From JAMQKA01 sp034521835 (lineage in GTDB: Bacteria > Bacteroidota > Rhodothermia > Balneolales > Balneolaceae), in the NCBI GenBank assembly GCA_034521835.1, contig JAXHMA010000004.1, positions 62,001-126,000 on the forward strand: DNA of 64,000 nucleotides, in the 5' to 3' direction. Below the pieces are notes generated by a model. That model was not told the DNA's origin. It made no database searches and was given only the letters and a program-made list of their open reading frames with translations. This document shows, piece after piece, positions 18,518 through 29,341 of this stretch (its first letter is position 1; each line of letters starts with the position of its first letter). A program made the translations under genes and the position numbers.

Positions 18518-19522
18518 CTAAAGTGCAACTTGCATCTGAACGACTAACAAATTTCCCAGGTCAGGATTAAGCTGATCGTCACGGATATCGTAATTAACGG
18601 AGAGACGGGTATTTTCAATAAAATAATAGCTGGCTCCAATCGTGAAGGCCGTCAGCGTGTCATCGTCCATATCGGTATTCGGCTCGTAGTATTCAAACCG
18701 AGCGATGGCTTCCAGGTTTTCCGTGACTTGATAGCCGGCCAGCAGGTGCCCACCATTCATCTTCATGCTGTTGCCCCCGGGCTGTTCATCCTGCCGCAGT
18801 ATATATTCGCCTCGTACAAATACCGGGTCACCTTCGTAGCTGATATCCACCCCGGCACGCTGGCGGGACTCATCGTTATCAGACAACGGGTCGGGCTGAT
18901 ATCGCCCCAGGTGTCCTGAAAGGCCCAGCTCCAGCTCTTCCAATAACATAATCCCAACACGTCCCATCACGTCTTTGGGCTCAGTCTCTTCCAAATTATT
19001 GGCGCCTGCGCCGTTTACAACAGCTGCCGCATAGTTAAACGACGAATTTCGGCCGCTGGCCTGGACCCCCACATCCCGAAACATCGTAAAGGTATTAAGC
19101 CGCCTGGTCGCCAGGGAGCGCTCGATAGCAGGATTCAGGAAGATAGGCTCAGGACTTTCAAGTCCAAATGGAAGCAAAAACTGGCCAGCACGCAACTGCA
19201 ACAGGGGATGGATATCAAAATCGACAAACCCATTTACCAGTCGTGGCGTATTATCGGGAGGCTCGCTGTATCCACCAATCAGATTTATAGAAATATTTTC
19301 GGTTATGGTACCGGTAACGCCCAGCCGGGCGCGGTGGATATAAAAACGTGTTGGAGAATCGGGTGTCTGGTCAAAAATAAGCTGCTGTTGGAAAAAACCC
19401 GCCACATCAAAGGTGGGAGCAGAGGCGCCCGATTGCGCTTTCGAAACGTTATATGAGCACATCACCAACACGCACGTAACGAAAATAGCAGCCCCGCGAA
19501 CAATATTCCGTAAGTAAACCAT
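18518..19522 (-). CDS. Porin, OprO/OprP-like
   Basis: A 334-residue outer-membrane beta barrel. The N-terminus has a signal peptide ending near KAQSG. The body alternates polar and hydrophobic strands and contains LRAGQFLLPFGLESPEPIFL and an RDVGVQASG segment, both characteristic of the phosphate-selective porin family. It ends in aromatic/hydrophobic strands (VVQMQVAL). Bacteroidota members are common and the solute is often unknown. Divergent from the redox cassette at 19786 across 263 bases, so co-regulation is possible. Confidence 0.8.
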   Translation of the reverse strand: MVYLRNIVRGAAIFVTCVLVMCSYNVSKAQSGASAPTFDVAGFFQQQLIFDQTPDSPTRFYIHRARLGVTGTITENISINLIGGYSEPPDNTPRLVNGFVDFDIHPLLQLRAGQFLLPFGLESPEPIFLNPAIERSLATRRLNTFTMFRDVGVQASGRNSSFNYAAAVVNGAGANNLEETEPKDVMGRVGIMLLEELELGLSGHLGRYQPDPLSDNDESRQRAGVDISYEGDPVFVRGEYILRQDEQPGGNSMKMNGGHLLAGYQVTENLEAIARFEYYEPNTDMDDDTLTAFTIGASYYFIENTRLSVNYDIRDDQLNPDLGNLLVVQMQVAL

Positions 19523-19785
19523 CGATTTTTTAATTTGATAAGATTAGCGGCTGCCAGCAGAATCGGTGCCTTATCCTCCTAATATCCTGAACCCCAGGGT
19601 TTTCAGCAGCCTGGTTTCTATTAATCAAAACCAAAAACTGAAATTTCTGTATCAGTTACAATTTTTGTTTTGTGACATCACCCACTTGTTATTTTCATTA
19701 AATGCTTCTATAATCAAGCTTGATAATTCTGGATTTGTGGAATTTGTTAGGGATCAATTCTTTAAACTAAACAGGGATATACATT

Positions 19786-20394
19786 ATGGCACATCAGAAG
19801 GTAGCTCAAGAGCCGGCGGTTTCTGTACTGACCGGCATGCAATCTTCCTACAGAGACTGGATAGAAATATTAAACACGACCTGGCACGAACGCGGCCTGC
19901 AGATTTTTATGGCTGTGGTACTGGCTCACTGGGCGGAGCACTTGGTGCAGGCTTATCAAATCTGGGTGCTGGGTTGGCCCTTACCGGAATCGCTTGGCGT
20001 AATAGGATATATATACCCGTGGATGTTCACCTCCGAGATTTTACATTATGGGTATGCACTGGTTATGCTTATCGGGTTATGGGTTTTCAGAAAGGGTTTT
20101 ATTAAGAGTTCTTATACGTGGTGGATGATCTCTTTTTGGATTCAGTTCTGGCATCACATTGAACATGCGTTGCTGCAGGGGCAGGCTCTTGTAGGAGCAA
20201 ACCTGTTTGGCTCCCCGGTGCCCATAAGCATCGTACAACTCTGGGTACCACGTGTAGAGCTGCACCTGATCTACAATACGCTGGTGTTCATACCTATGAT
20301 TGTAGCGATGTACCTGCATATGTTCCCAAAACCCGGAGAAGAAGCGCATATCGATTGTTCCTGCGTGGTTCAGCCTAAATCGTCATCCAAATAG
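19786..20394 (+). CDS. Conserved His-rich integral membrane protein, function unknown
   Basis: A 202-residue protein with about four to five membrane helices. Striking His clusters sit at helix ends: AHWAEHLVQAY (about 47-57), ILHYGYAL (about 86-93), FWHHIEHALLQG (about 124-135) and VELHLIYN (about 158-165). Their regular spacing suggests a metal or haem site within the membrane, in the style of di-iron or di-haem membrane proteins; that is inference. The C-terminus has HIDCSC. RBS AGGGA precedes the ATG. I recall similar proteins in Actinobacteria and other phyla but no assigned function. First gene of a four-gene cassette; the next gene starts 30 bases later. Confidence 0.7.
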   Translation: MAHQKVAQEPAVSVLTGMQSSYRDWIEILNTTWHERGLQIFMAVVLAHWAEHLVQAYQIWVLGWPLPESLGVIGYIYPWMFTSEILHYGYALVMLIGLWVFRKGFIKSSYTWWMISFWIQFWHHIEHALLQGQALVGANLFGSPVPISIVQLWVPRVELHLIYNTLVFIPMIVAMYLHMFPKPGEEAHIDCSCVVQPKSSSK

Positions 20395-20424
20395 CTTGTA
20401 CGTTCACTGGCATCAAATATTTCT

Positions 20425-20859
20425 ATGCTTGTTAAAAGTAGTGTTCACAGGAGTCGGCTAGATACCAATTTAGGATTACCAGCATTATTTATGATAATGC
20501 TGGTAATATTGCTGACAGCTCCAGCATGCCAGTCCTCCGGGGAATCCGATACGGGCATTACTCTGGACTGGTCTATTGAACCTAATCCACCAAAGGTGGG
20601 CCATGCCACCATTAATATCGCGCTGCAGGACAGTACCGATACCCCCATCAAGGGAGCCAAAATTCAGCTTGAGGGCAATATGTCTCACCCGGGTATGAAA
20701 CCGGTGCTTGCCGAAGCGAAAGAAGTTAAACCCGGGCATTATTCGGCCAAAATGGAGTTCTCCATGAGCGGCGACTGGTTTATCCTGGTGAATGCAACCC
20801 TGCCCGACGAGCGTGTAATTGAGCGCCAGATCAATATTTCGGGTGTACGCTCAGAATAA
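20425..20859 (+). CDS. YtkA/FixH-like periplasmic lipoprotein
   Basis: A 144-residue protein with a signal peptide and lipobox LLTAPAC (Cys near residue 35), then one Ig-like domain of about 105 residues matching the YtkA-like pattern: PPKVGHATINIALQD, GAKIQLEGNMSHPGM and FSMSGDWFILVNATLP. The NMSHPGM segment, with Met and His, resembles copper sites in related periplasmic domains. FixH proteins belong to the same fold and help assemble or supply metal to cytochrome oxidases. Second gene of the cassette. Confidence 0.75.
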   Translation: MLVKSSVHRSRLDTNLGLPALFMIMLVILLTAPACQSSGESDTGITLDWSIEPNPPKVGHATINIALQDSTDTPIKGAKIQLEGNMSHPGMKPVLAEAKEVKPGHYSAKMEFSMSGDWFILVNATLPDERVIERQINISGVRSE

Positions 20860-20880
20860 TAGAAGGACAACTATGATATA

Positions 20881-22330
20881 ATGGCTACAAACAACAGCAT
20901 TTCGGGAACCAATAGTCGGGGTCGATCTACTTCAGCTTCCGCTCATCGGTGATTTCTTGCGCTGGCGCCATTCACGGATGTTTTTACAGAGCATTACACT
21001 GATCATCGCGCTGGCCATGATTTTACACGGGCTGTTTGGCCCTCAACTGGCCCCCCGCAATATCTCAACGCTGTTTACCTGGGTTCACTACCGTGGATTA
21101 GTGGTACTTTTGCTACTGGTTGCAGGTAACTTTTTCTGTATGGCCTGCCCGTTTATGCTGCCACGCGAGCTGGCCCGCCGGTTCACCAAACCAGTGCGCA
21201 ACTGGCCCCGCTGGCTGCGCAACAAGTGGCTCTCCATCGGGCTGTTTGTGGGCATCCTGTTTGCATATGAATATTTTGATCTCTGGGGATCTCCCTTGTG
21301 GACAGCCTGGCTCATCATTGGATATTTCTCAGCGGCGCTTTTCGTGGATTCGTTTTTTAAGAAAGCCTCGTTCTGTAAATATGTGTGCCCGATCGGGCAG
21401 TTCAACTTTTTGTCATCCACCGTTTCCCCGTTCGAAGTTCAAGTCGCCGATCCCGACAAGTGCCTGACCTGCGAAACCAAGGATTGCATCAAGGGTACAC
21501 GCGATGCGAATGACAACGTGGTACAGCGGGGGTGTGAGCTGGCCCTGTTCCAGCCTCGGAAAGTGGGCAATATGGACTGCACCTTTTGTATGGACTGCGT
21601 GCACGCCTGTCCGCACGACAATGTAGCCGTATCTACCACTATTCCAGGCAGCGAGCTCTGGGAAAAAACGCGGCGGTCAGGCATCGGCCGCTTTGCCAAC
21701 CGGAAGGATCTTTCGGTACTGGCACTTATTTTTACGTTTGGTGCCTTGCTCAACGCCTTTGGCATGGTAAGTCCCGTTTATGCATTTCAAAGCTGGCTGG
21801 CAGAAATCATGAACACGACGGCGGAATTACCGGTCCTGGGTATGCTCTTTTTCCTGATGCTTGTTGTAGAGCCTGTCGTGCTATTGGGCTCGGCGGCTTT
21901 TGCTACCAGCAAGTGGACGGCAACCAATGAAAAACTACTCCCAATTGTAATGCGCTATTCTTACGCCCTGGTGCCTTTTGGCTTTGGACTATGGGTGGCC
22001 CATTACAGTTTCCACTTTCTGACGGGTATATGGACCTTCGTACCCGTGGTGCAAACCATGTTTGTGGATATGGGCATTCCCATTCTGGGTGAGCCGATGT
22101 GGCGACTCTCGGGCGTGCAGCCGGGCCTTGTATATCCGCTGGAATTGGGCTTTCTTAGTCTGGGATTGCTGGGCTCCCTGCTGGTGACCTACCGCATCTC
22201 GTTCCAGGAGTACAAGGCGCGGCCCTGGCAGGCATTCATCCCCTGGGCGGTGCTGTGCGTGGTTCTGTTCTGCGCTGCCATCTGGCTGCTCAATCAACCG
22301 ATGGAAATGCGGGGCACCTTTCTGGGGTGA
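20881..22330 (+). CDS. NapH/FixG-like membrane polyferredoxin (start uncertain)
   Basis: Membrane 4Fe-4S protein. The frame is open from TTG 20957 (457 residues), but homology-like sequence (LLQLPLIGDFLRWRHSR) begins earlier and a good ATG at 20881 is in another frame, so a one-base indel near 20930 is likely. It has about seven to eight helices, CMACPFMLP, FCKYVCPIGQFNF, and an inserted ferredoxin domain with CLTCETKDC and DCTFCMDCVHACPHDNVAV. NapH- and CcoG-type proteins move electrons between quinol and periplasmic or cytoplasmic partners. The C-terminal membrane half (about 200 residues) is longer than in NapH. Third cassette gene. Confidence 0.8.
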
Positions 22331-22345
22331 TGGATCGTTATATCA

Positions 22346-22918
22346 ATGATCAATGCTAAATATTTTATGGGTTTTACAGATTACAACATATCACAAACCT
22401 GGCTCAAGAAGTTATGGCATATCTTGCTGCTAACACTCTGCATGCTTATGCTCATTCCGGATGGCAGAGCGCATGAAGGGCCGCCTTTTGCGATCATTGT
22501 TGACGAGGAAGTAGGACCATATCTGGTTTCCGTATGGACCGATCCCGATATTGGCATTGGTACTTTTTATATCATTTTTGATCCCAAAAATGACGGTGAG
22601 CTGCCTGATATTAACTCTGTAGAAGTAGGAGTAAAACCTACCTCAGGCCGGCTCGACGAAGTATTATATACTGCAGAAACCCAACGGTCCAGGAACGGGG
22701 CTCGCTACTATTCCGAAGTCCAATTCGACAAGGGAGAGATGTGGAAGGTACGCGTGCTTATTGAAGGCAATGGCTGGGACGGCGAGCTTACCTCAGAGGT
22801 AGAAGCTACGCCCGACGGTGGCGTCGGTCCAATCGCGGTGGTGATTTACGCCCTGCCCTTTATCGGAATTGGCATCATCTGGATTCGTGTGATCATTCGT
22901 CGACGGGAAAACGAGTAG
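22346..22918 (+). CDS. Membrane-anchored periplasmic protein, possible copper-binding N-terminus
   Basis: A 190-residue protein of unknown function. It has a signal peptide (about residues 20-42) whose likely cleavage after GRA would leave His as residue 1 of the mature protein (HEGPPF). It then has an Ig-like domain of about 110 residues (VSVWTDPDIGIGTFYIIFDP, MWKVRVLIEGNGWDGELTSE) and one C-terminal transmembrane helix with an Arg-rich tail. A mature N-terminal His is seen in CopC-type and His-brace copper proteins; applying that here is inference. Starts 15 bases after the polyferredoxin stop and closes the cassette. Confidence 0.65.
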   Translation: MINAKYFMGFTDYNISQTWLKKLWHILLLTLCMLMLIPDGRAHEGPPFAIIVDEEVGPYLVSVWTDPDIGIGTFYIIFDPKNDGELPDINSVEVGVKPTSGRLDEVLYTAETQRSRNGARYYSEVQFDKGEMWKVRVLIEGNGWDGELTSEVEATPDGGVGPIAVVIYALPFIGIGIIWIRVIIRRRENE

Positions 22919-23031
22919 TCTCTGTGGCTTCTGGCACTGCTTGATAAATTCTTCCATTCCAAACTCTGACATTTCTCAACTGCTCGCAATTCCTTACGTT
23001 AATACGGAGATTTAACAAAATCAGAACAAGC

Positions 23032-25901
23032 ATGCCGCAATCCATCCAGATTAAAAAGGACGAGCAAACCCGCAGACTCTATGCCAATGATGCCTCCATG
23101 TACGAGGAGATTCCACAGGGTGTGGCTTTTCCCACCTCTGCGGATGAGATTCAACAGCTGGTCCGCTTAGCAAATAGACAAGGAGTTAGTATTACAGCCC
23201 GCAGTGCCGGAACGAGTCTTGCCGGACAAACGACGGGTAACGGTATGATTATGGATGTTTCTCGTCACATGACCAGTATCCTTGAACTGGATCCCCAAAA
23301 CAGGATAGCCCATCTGCAGCCGGGGGTCATCCGGGATACGCTAAACCGTAAAGCCAGCAAGTACAACCTGCTTTTCGGACCTGATACGGCCACTACCAAC
23401 CGCTGCATGCTGGGCGGGATGATCGGCAATAACTCTTGTGGTTCATTTTCCATAAAATATGGCACTACGCGGGAACATATCCTTGAAATTGATGCGGTAC
23501 TCAGCGATGGATCCTATACCACATTCAAGCCATTATCTCCCGGGGAACTTGAAGCCAAAAAACAGCTGGATAATCTTGAAGGGCACATATATCGCAGTAT
23601 TACGAAGCTGATTGAGGAAAACCGGGAAGCAATTCTTAAGGCGTATCCCCATCCCGAAATTATCCGTCGCAATACCGGTTACGCATTAGATAAACTCTGC
23701 TCCATGCAGCCTTTTAATCCTGATGGACGACCCTTTAACATGGCCGAGCTTCTTTGCGGCAGTGAAGGTACGCTGGCAATGACAGCTTCCGCAAAGGTTA
23801 ATCTGGAACAACAGGATCCTGAAAAGCTGGTGATTGTTCCCCATTTTAACTCCATCCGTGAGGCGATGGAAGCCACAGTCGATATCGTTAAATACGACCC
23901 CGCCGCGGTGGAATTGGTTGATCACTTCATTTTGGAAGCTACCAAAGGTAATATTGAACAGCGGAAGAACCGCTTTTTCCTTGAAGGGGACCCCCACTGC
24001 ATCCTGATCAGATCCAGCTGGAAGGTCAGGATGTGAATAACCTTCATGAAAAAGCTTCTGCCCTTAAAAAACATTTACAGAAAACGAAAGTTGACCTACT
24101 CGGCTCCGATTCTATCTGAACCGGATCAGGTCAGGCGCGTGTGGGAGCTCAGAAAATCAGGACTCGGTCTCCTTATGGGACTCGGCTCCGATTCACCCTC
24201 TCCCTCCTTTTGTGAGGACACCGCCGTGCGCGTAAAAGATCTGCCCGAATATGTAGATGACTTCCAAGCCCTGCTCCAAAAATACGAAACCGACTGCGTG
24301 TTCTATGCCCATGCCTCTGTCTGGAGAGTTGCATCTCAGGCCTGTTATTGATGTGCACAGCCAAGAAGGCGTTGACAAGATGAAATCAATGGCCGAGGAT
24401 ATTGCCATGCTCGTGCGATCGTACAACGGCTCTCTTTCCGGGGAACATGGTGACGGGCGGGCCCGCGCGCCTTATATCGAAAAAGTGTTGGGCAAAGAGA
24501 TGATGCCGCTACTAAAAAAAGTCAAAGAGATTTGGGATCCCAACTATATCTTCAATCCAGGCAAAATCGTCGATGCCAAACCGATTGATGAAGACCTTCG
24601 CTTTTCCCCTTCCAGCTACCGCAAACCGGTTGTCGACACTGAATTCAACTGGCGTAAAGAAGGTGACTTCGGTGAAGCGCTCGAACTTTGCAACGGTGCC
24701 GGGGTCTGCCGCAAGCTGGCCGAGAGCGGCGGCACGATGTGCCCCTCCTACATGGCTACAAAAGAGGAGAAAGACAGCACGCGAGGACGCGCCAACCTGT
24801 TTCGCCAACTCTTTTCTGGAAAACAGAAAGAGGCGTTTAAATCCAAGGAGCTGAAAGATGCCCTCGATCTGTGTATCAGCTGCAAGGCGTGTAAAAGTGA
24901 GTGCCGCCAATGTAGATATGGCACGCATGAAAGCGGAGTTTATGAGTGGCTGGCACCAGGAACACGGCATTACATTAACTGAACGCTTTTTCGGCCAGGC
25001 AGGCTCATTGTATCCCCTGGCTGCCGTCCTGCCAAAAGCAACCAACTGGTTAATAAACTCACATCCCGGGAAGGAACTACTTTATCAGTGCGCAGGGGTA
25101 AGTTACCACAGACAACTTCCCAATTTTGCTGAAACAACCATTTCAAAAGTGGTTCAAAAGATATAAAAAGCAGCGGTCAGCCAAAAAAGTCGTCCTTATA
25201 GCTGATCTTTTTATCAATTACCATGAACCGAAATATCGGGAAGGCAGCCGTAAAATGGCTCGAACGAGCAGGCTATGAAGTTATCGTTCCAAATATTACT
25301 GAGCTTGGAAGAACACAGTTATCCAAAGGGTTAGTTGAGAAAGCCAAATCTTTGGTTGCTACAAATATCTCCAAATTATACTCATTTGCTAAACAAGATA
25401 TTCCAATTTTGGGACTTGAACCCTCCGAAATTCTAACGCTACGGGACGAATACCTGGATCTTTGTGATGAAGAATCTCTGGTAAAAGCAGAGAAAATTTC
25501 AATGCATACCTATCAATTTGAAGAGTTTTTTGCAAAGACCGTTTAAAGAGACCCTAAGCCAGGGATCAAAATCCCAAGATAGTGTCTACCTGCACGGACA
25601 TTGTCATGCCAAGTCCCTGGTAGGTGATGATCCCACGATGGAGGCCCTGAGAAACGCAGGGTACAAGCCTGAGAACCTGGAAACCGGCTGCTGTGGCATG
25701 GCTGGCAGCTTCGGGTATGAGGAGCAGCATTACGATGTTTCCATGCAGATTGGCGAATTGATGCTCTTTCCCAACCTTCGTAAGCTGCCTGAAGACGCCC
25801 TGATATGCGCACCGGGGTTTTCATGCCGGCATCAGATTAAAGATGGCACCGGCCGCAAGGCCTACCACCCGGCGGAACTTATCGCTCGAAAGCTATTGTA
25901 A
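23032..25901 (+). pseudogene. YdiJ-like FAD/4Fe-4S 2-hydroxyacid dehydrogenase, many frameshifts
   Basis: One gene of about 956 codons broken into at least six reading-frame segments. In order: FAD-binding type 4 domain (TARSAGTSLAGQTTGNG, LFGPDTATTNRCMLGGMIGNNSCGS), FAD-oxidase C domain (SGEHGDGRARAPYIEKV, IFNPGKIVD), a 4Fe-4S domain (LCISCKACKSEC), and a C-terminal CCG-type domain (LHGHCHAKS, ETGCCGMAGSFGYE). Breaks lie near 24010, 24110, 24325, 24905, 25150, 25215 and 25540. All are indels; conserved residues remain on both sides, and around 23990-24015 two indels nearly cancel. Related YdiJ enzymes oxidise D-2-hydroxyglutarate. Sequencing error or real decay cannot be separated here. Confidence 0.8.
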
Positions 25902-25939
25902 TTGGTCATATACCACATCCTGGAGATGGATAAATACGA

Positions 25940-28900
25940 TTAAAACAACCCCAGCTGTTCTGAATTGGCAGGCTTGTTCTTCTCTGTATTGCTGTCAATT
26001 TGGCTTTTCTGTTCAGTGAGATCTCCAGGTATTTCATAAATAAAGCGAGAAGCCTCCATTTTTCGCACCTCCCCAAAACGACTTCGCTCGGCTGCGTAGG
26101 TAATCTGAAGCTCATCCTCTGCACGGGTCATTGCAACATAAAATAGCCGACGCTCTTCCTCCAAGTCAGTTCCCTCTCTTAAAATCGGGGTGACCTCCTC
26201 CTCAGCGGCGGCAATAATCACGACAGAAAATTCCAGTCCTTTTGCGGCATGAAACGTCAGCAGATGCACACCTTCCGCCCGAATGCGGCCCGCATCAGTA
26301 TAGGGATTGAGCTGCATCTGCTCCAGGAACTCCTGAACCTCCGGGTCCGACTCATCAGTATATATCAGCAGCGTCTGTTTTTTCAGTTGCTGCGTTTCCG
26401 TGAGCATCTCATCCGGCAAAAACTCTGCAAAAATATACTCGATAACGGCTTGCAGACCTTGTTCAGCCAGCAAATCTTTTATTTTAGCATGTACCTGTCG
26501 TATCTCGATCAGCTCTTGCTGCAGTGGTTCGGAAATAGTCTGCAGTGGATCATCCCCAAAAAGAGTACTGTTGCTCTCGTTGAGCGTACTAAGCAATGAA
26601 GTTATTTGCGCCTGACTCCACCCGTAGGTTTCCGAAAGAAGGTCACTAAGCGCAATTCTGTTTTCGGGATTCAGTTGCAACTGCAATAGATCAGAAATAA
26701 CGGTAAATGGCGGTTCCGCAAGAAACGAAGTGCCGTCCCCATAGGTGACCGGCATCCCGGCTTTGAGCAACGCGCGGTTCAACGCTTCACCGACTGCATT
26801 GGTACGATACAGCACTGCGTATATCTCGTTCAATCCATAGGGAATGTTCGCTGTCCGTATGTTTGCCTGCTGCTAAATTGTCCACGCCGCCAATATATTG
26901 CTCAATTTGATCAAGTATGTAGTCGGCTTCTCTAAAAGGATTTTGAGCCTGGAAAATTTTAATCAGGTTCCCTCTGGCTTTTTCTGGTAGCAACTTGATT
27001 CCGCTCTTCAGCTCGTTGTTTCCAATTACCGCTCCGGCTGCCTCCAGGATAGTTCCGGTCGATCGATAATTCTTGCCAAGCGGGATGGTTCTACAGCAAT
27101 AACGATCAGCAAATTTGAAGAAGAGGGAGTATCGGAGCCACGAAATCCGTAAGATGCACTGCGTCGGCGGTAGCCAATCGCCAAAACACTGGTATCTTTT
27201 CCAACAAATTGTTGTACCAGCTCATATTGAATTGGGTTGATATCCTGGAATTCGTCGATAGCTATCGCTTTGTATTTTTCGTGAAGATGCTCTCTCCAGA
27301 CAGTGTCTGCTTTTAAGGCATTAACTAACTGGTTAATAATATTGGACAAATCTGCAGCACCTTGCTCTTCCAGATAATTTTGGTAGCGGTGCACATATTC
27401 CAGATACTGATTTGGCAATAACTTCCCGCTCGAAATGAGCCAGCATCTGCAGTTCCAGGTTCTGCCGCTCTTCCGTATTGAGTTTTGGAAATAGAAACCG
27501 CAGTGTCATTCGCCTTGAGGCATCATTATAGATCGTATCGAGATTTATCTTCTGCTTCAAGAGTCGCCATCCAATAGCATGAAAGGTTCCAATTGTTATG
27601 AGGGTTGCTCGATCTCCCAGTCGTTTTTTCAGCCTGCCTTGCAGTTCCTCGGCCGCCTTATTCGTAAAAGTCACCGCCATCAGCTGGCTGGGCTTTACGC
27701 GGCCCGACTCTACCTGGTTTACCATCCATTCCACCAGTGTATGTGTTTTTCCCGTGCCGGGCCCCGCCTTTACGAGTGTCGTCCCCTCAACCGATTGCTT
27801 AACTTTTTCCTGCTGTTCATTTAGTCCGTATCCAGAACTTGTTGCATACTCTTCAACCTTTACAGATGCGTTTTTTTCAGGTACTTCACTTTGTTCTTCG
27901 GTGGTTCCTTTTGCGCAATCTATACCTCCAAAGAAGCCCAGCTGTCCCCGAATTTTATCGATTTCACCATGTTCAAATACAGAAATCACGCCGTAAACAC
28001 CATCATATCCGGCCTTTGGTTGTACGTCATTCTTCCGAATTCTTTTTACTGCCTCGGCCATAACTGGACCTTTTTTATTTCGGATTTCATCAACAGGCAC
28101 TTGGTGCAGCAGCGTAAATTCATTGCCAAAAGTTGATATCAGGTCGCGATATTGTACGTTGCACTGTTTTGGTATCGGGTCCCACGCTCTCAATTTCACC
28201 GATTACCTCTGGTAACGGAATAATGTAGCGGTAGTCGGCGGCACCCTCTGGCTGACGAGCATTCTCTCGATCTGCAAGCTTGGCAACCCGGTGTAGTACG
28301 CCGATGGTCAGGGACTTTCCACACTCCGGGCAGGTGTTATCCAGCTCCATCGCCTGTTTGGGCTCCAGTGAAACATCACACTTTCTGTGACCATCATGAT
28401 GGTACTTTCCCTCCTGGGGATAAAATTCATACGTACCTCTAAAACCTTCCCCGTTTTGAACGCTTTAAAAAGCCCATCATAACTATATTCCGTATCCAGC
28501 AAATTTACTTCCCGCCCCAGCTTCTTGGGAGAATGTGCATCGGAGTTTGAGATAAGCGTAAAACGATCGAGCACGCTGAGTTTCCAGTTCATGGCCGGAT
28601 CGGATGACAAACCTGTTTCTACCGCAAAAAGGTGATCGGCCAGATCTCGAAAGCATGCGTCAATACTATCATAGCCTGCCTTGGAACCAAGCGTAGAAAA
28701 CCAGGGCGTCCAAATGTGAGCGGGCACGAGATACGCACGATCAGAGGTTTCCAGTACAATCTCCAGCAGGTCGCGCGAAGGCAACCCGAGAATAGGGCGA
28801 CCATCCGCCTCAAGATTCCCGATGGAAGCAAGTTTATGGTTGATACGAGCCACGGTATCCAGGTCGGGGGCATACACCAGGTTGTGATTTTTGCGTACCC

Positions 28901-29204
28901 GATCGTCATATTTGTAGATGGAGCTGATTTCAGTGGTGAGGCAAAATCGCACATCGATATCTTTGGTCTTTATTCCAGGTATGGCTGGTTGAGTTGGCGG
29001 ATCTTTTAGTTTGTGGAATCCGTTGCCATCGGGCTGCAGCTTTTCTTTCAGTTCCGCAAACCATTCAGGATGTGTAAAATCACCCGTTCCCACAACATTA
29101 ATGCCTTTTATTTTGGCCCATTGGTAGAGCGATTCCAGGTTCAGGTCTTTGCTGGTAGCCCGAGAATAGTGAGAATGGACATGAAGGTCGGCAATATAGC
29201 GCAT
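25940..29204 (-). pseudogene. EndoQ-like PHP nuclease fused to UvrD-type helicase, frameshifted
   Basis: About 1,088 codons in at least six frame segments. N-terminus (29204-28400): PHP domain with DLHVHSHYSRATS, VPAHIWTPWFSTLGSK and SNSDAHSP, all EndoQ-like. Next the EndoQ zinc-binding region CPECGKSLTIGVLHRV (28350-28260). Then, from about 27830, a superfamily-1 helicase: Walker A GPGTGKTHTL, VTFTNKAAEEL, DEFQDINPIQ, and the C-terminal LLTFHAAKGLEFSVV and ERRLFYVAMTRAEDEL. EndoQ cleaves DNA 5' of deaminated bases; a helicase partner would suit strand removal. Breaks near 28385, 28165, 27425, 27160, 27035 and 26830. The motif III region near 27160 is garbled by two compensating indels. Confidence 0.82.
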
Positions 29205-29221
29205 AGAAGGATATTGACATT

Positions 29222-29256
29222 AAAAAAGCTCGTGCCCAAAATGGGCAACGAGCTTT
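29222..29256 (-). terminator. Intrinsic terminator of the 29342-30151 gene
   Basis: Stem AAAGCTCGT-GCCC pairs with GGGC-AACGAGCTTT around AAAAT. On the minus strand the stem is followed by TTTTTT, downstream of the gene ending at 29342 and just before the helicase start. Confidence 0.75.
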
Positions 29257-29341
29257 GTAAAGGCAAGAGTTAACAGCAGGTTATGCAGAATTCCGCAAAT
29301 AGATCATAGCATACCAAATACCATTCGATTAACTGGCAATA

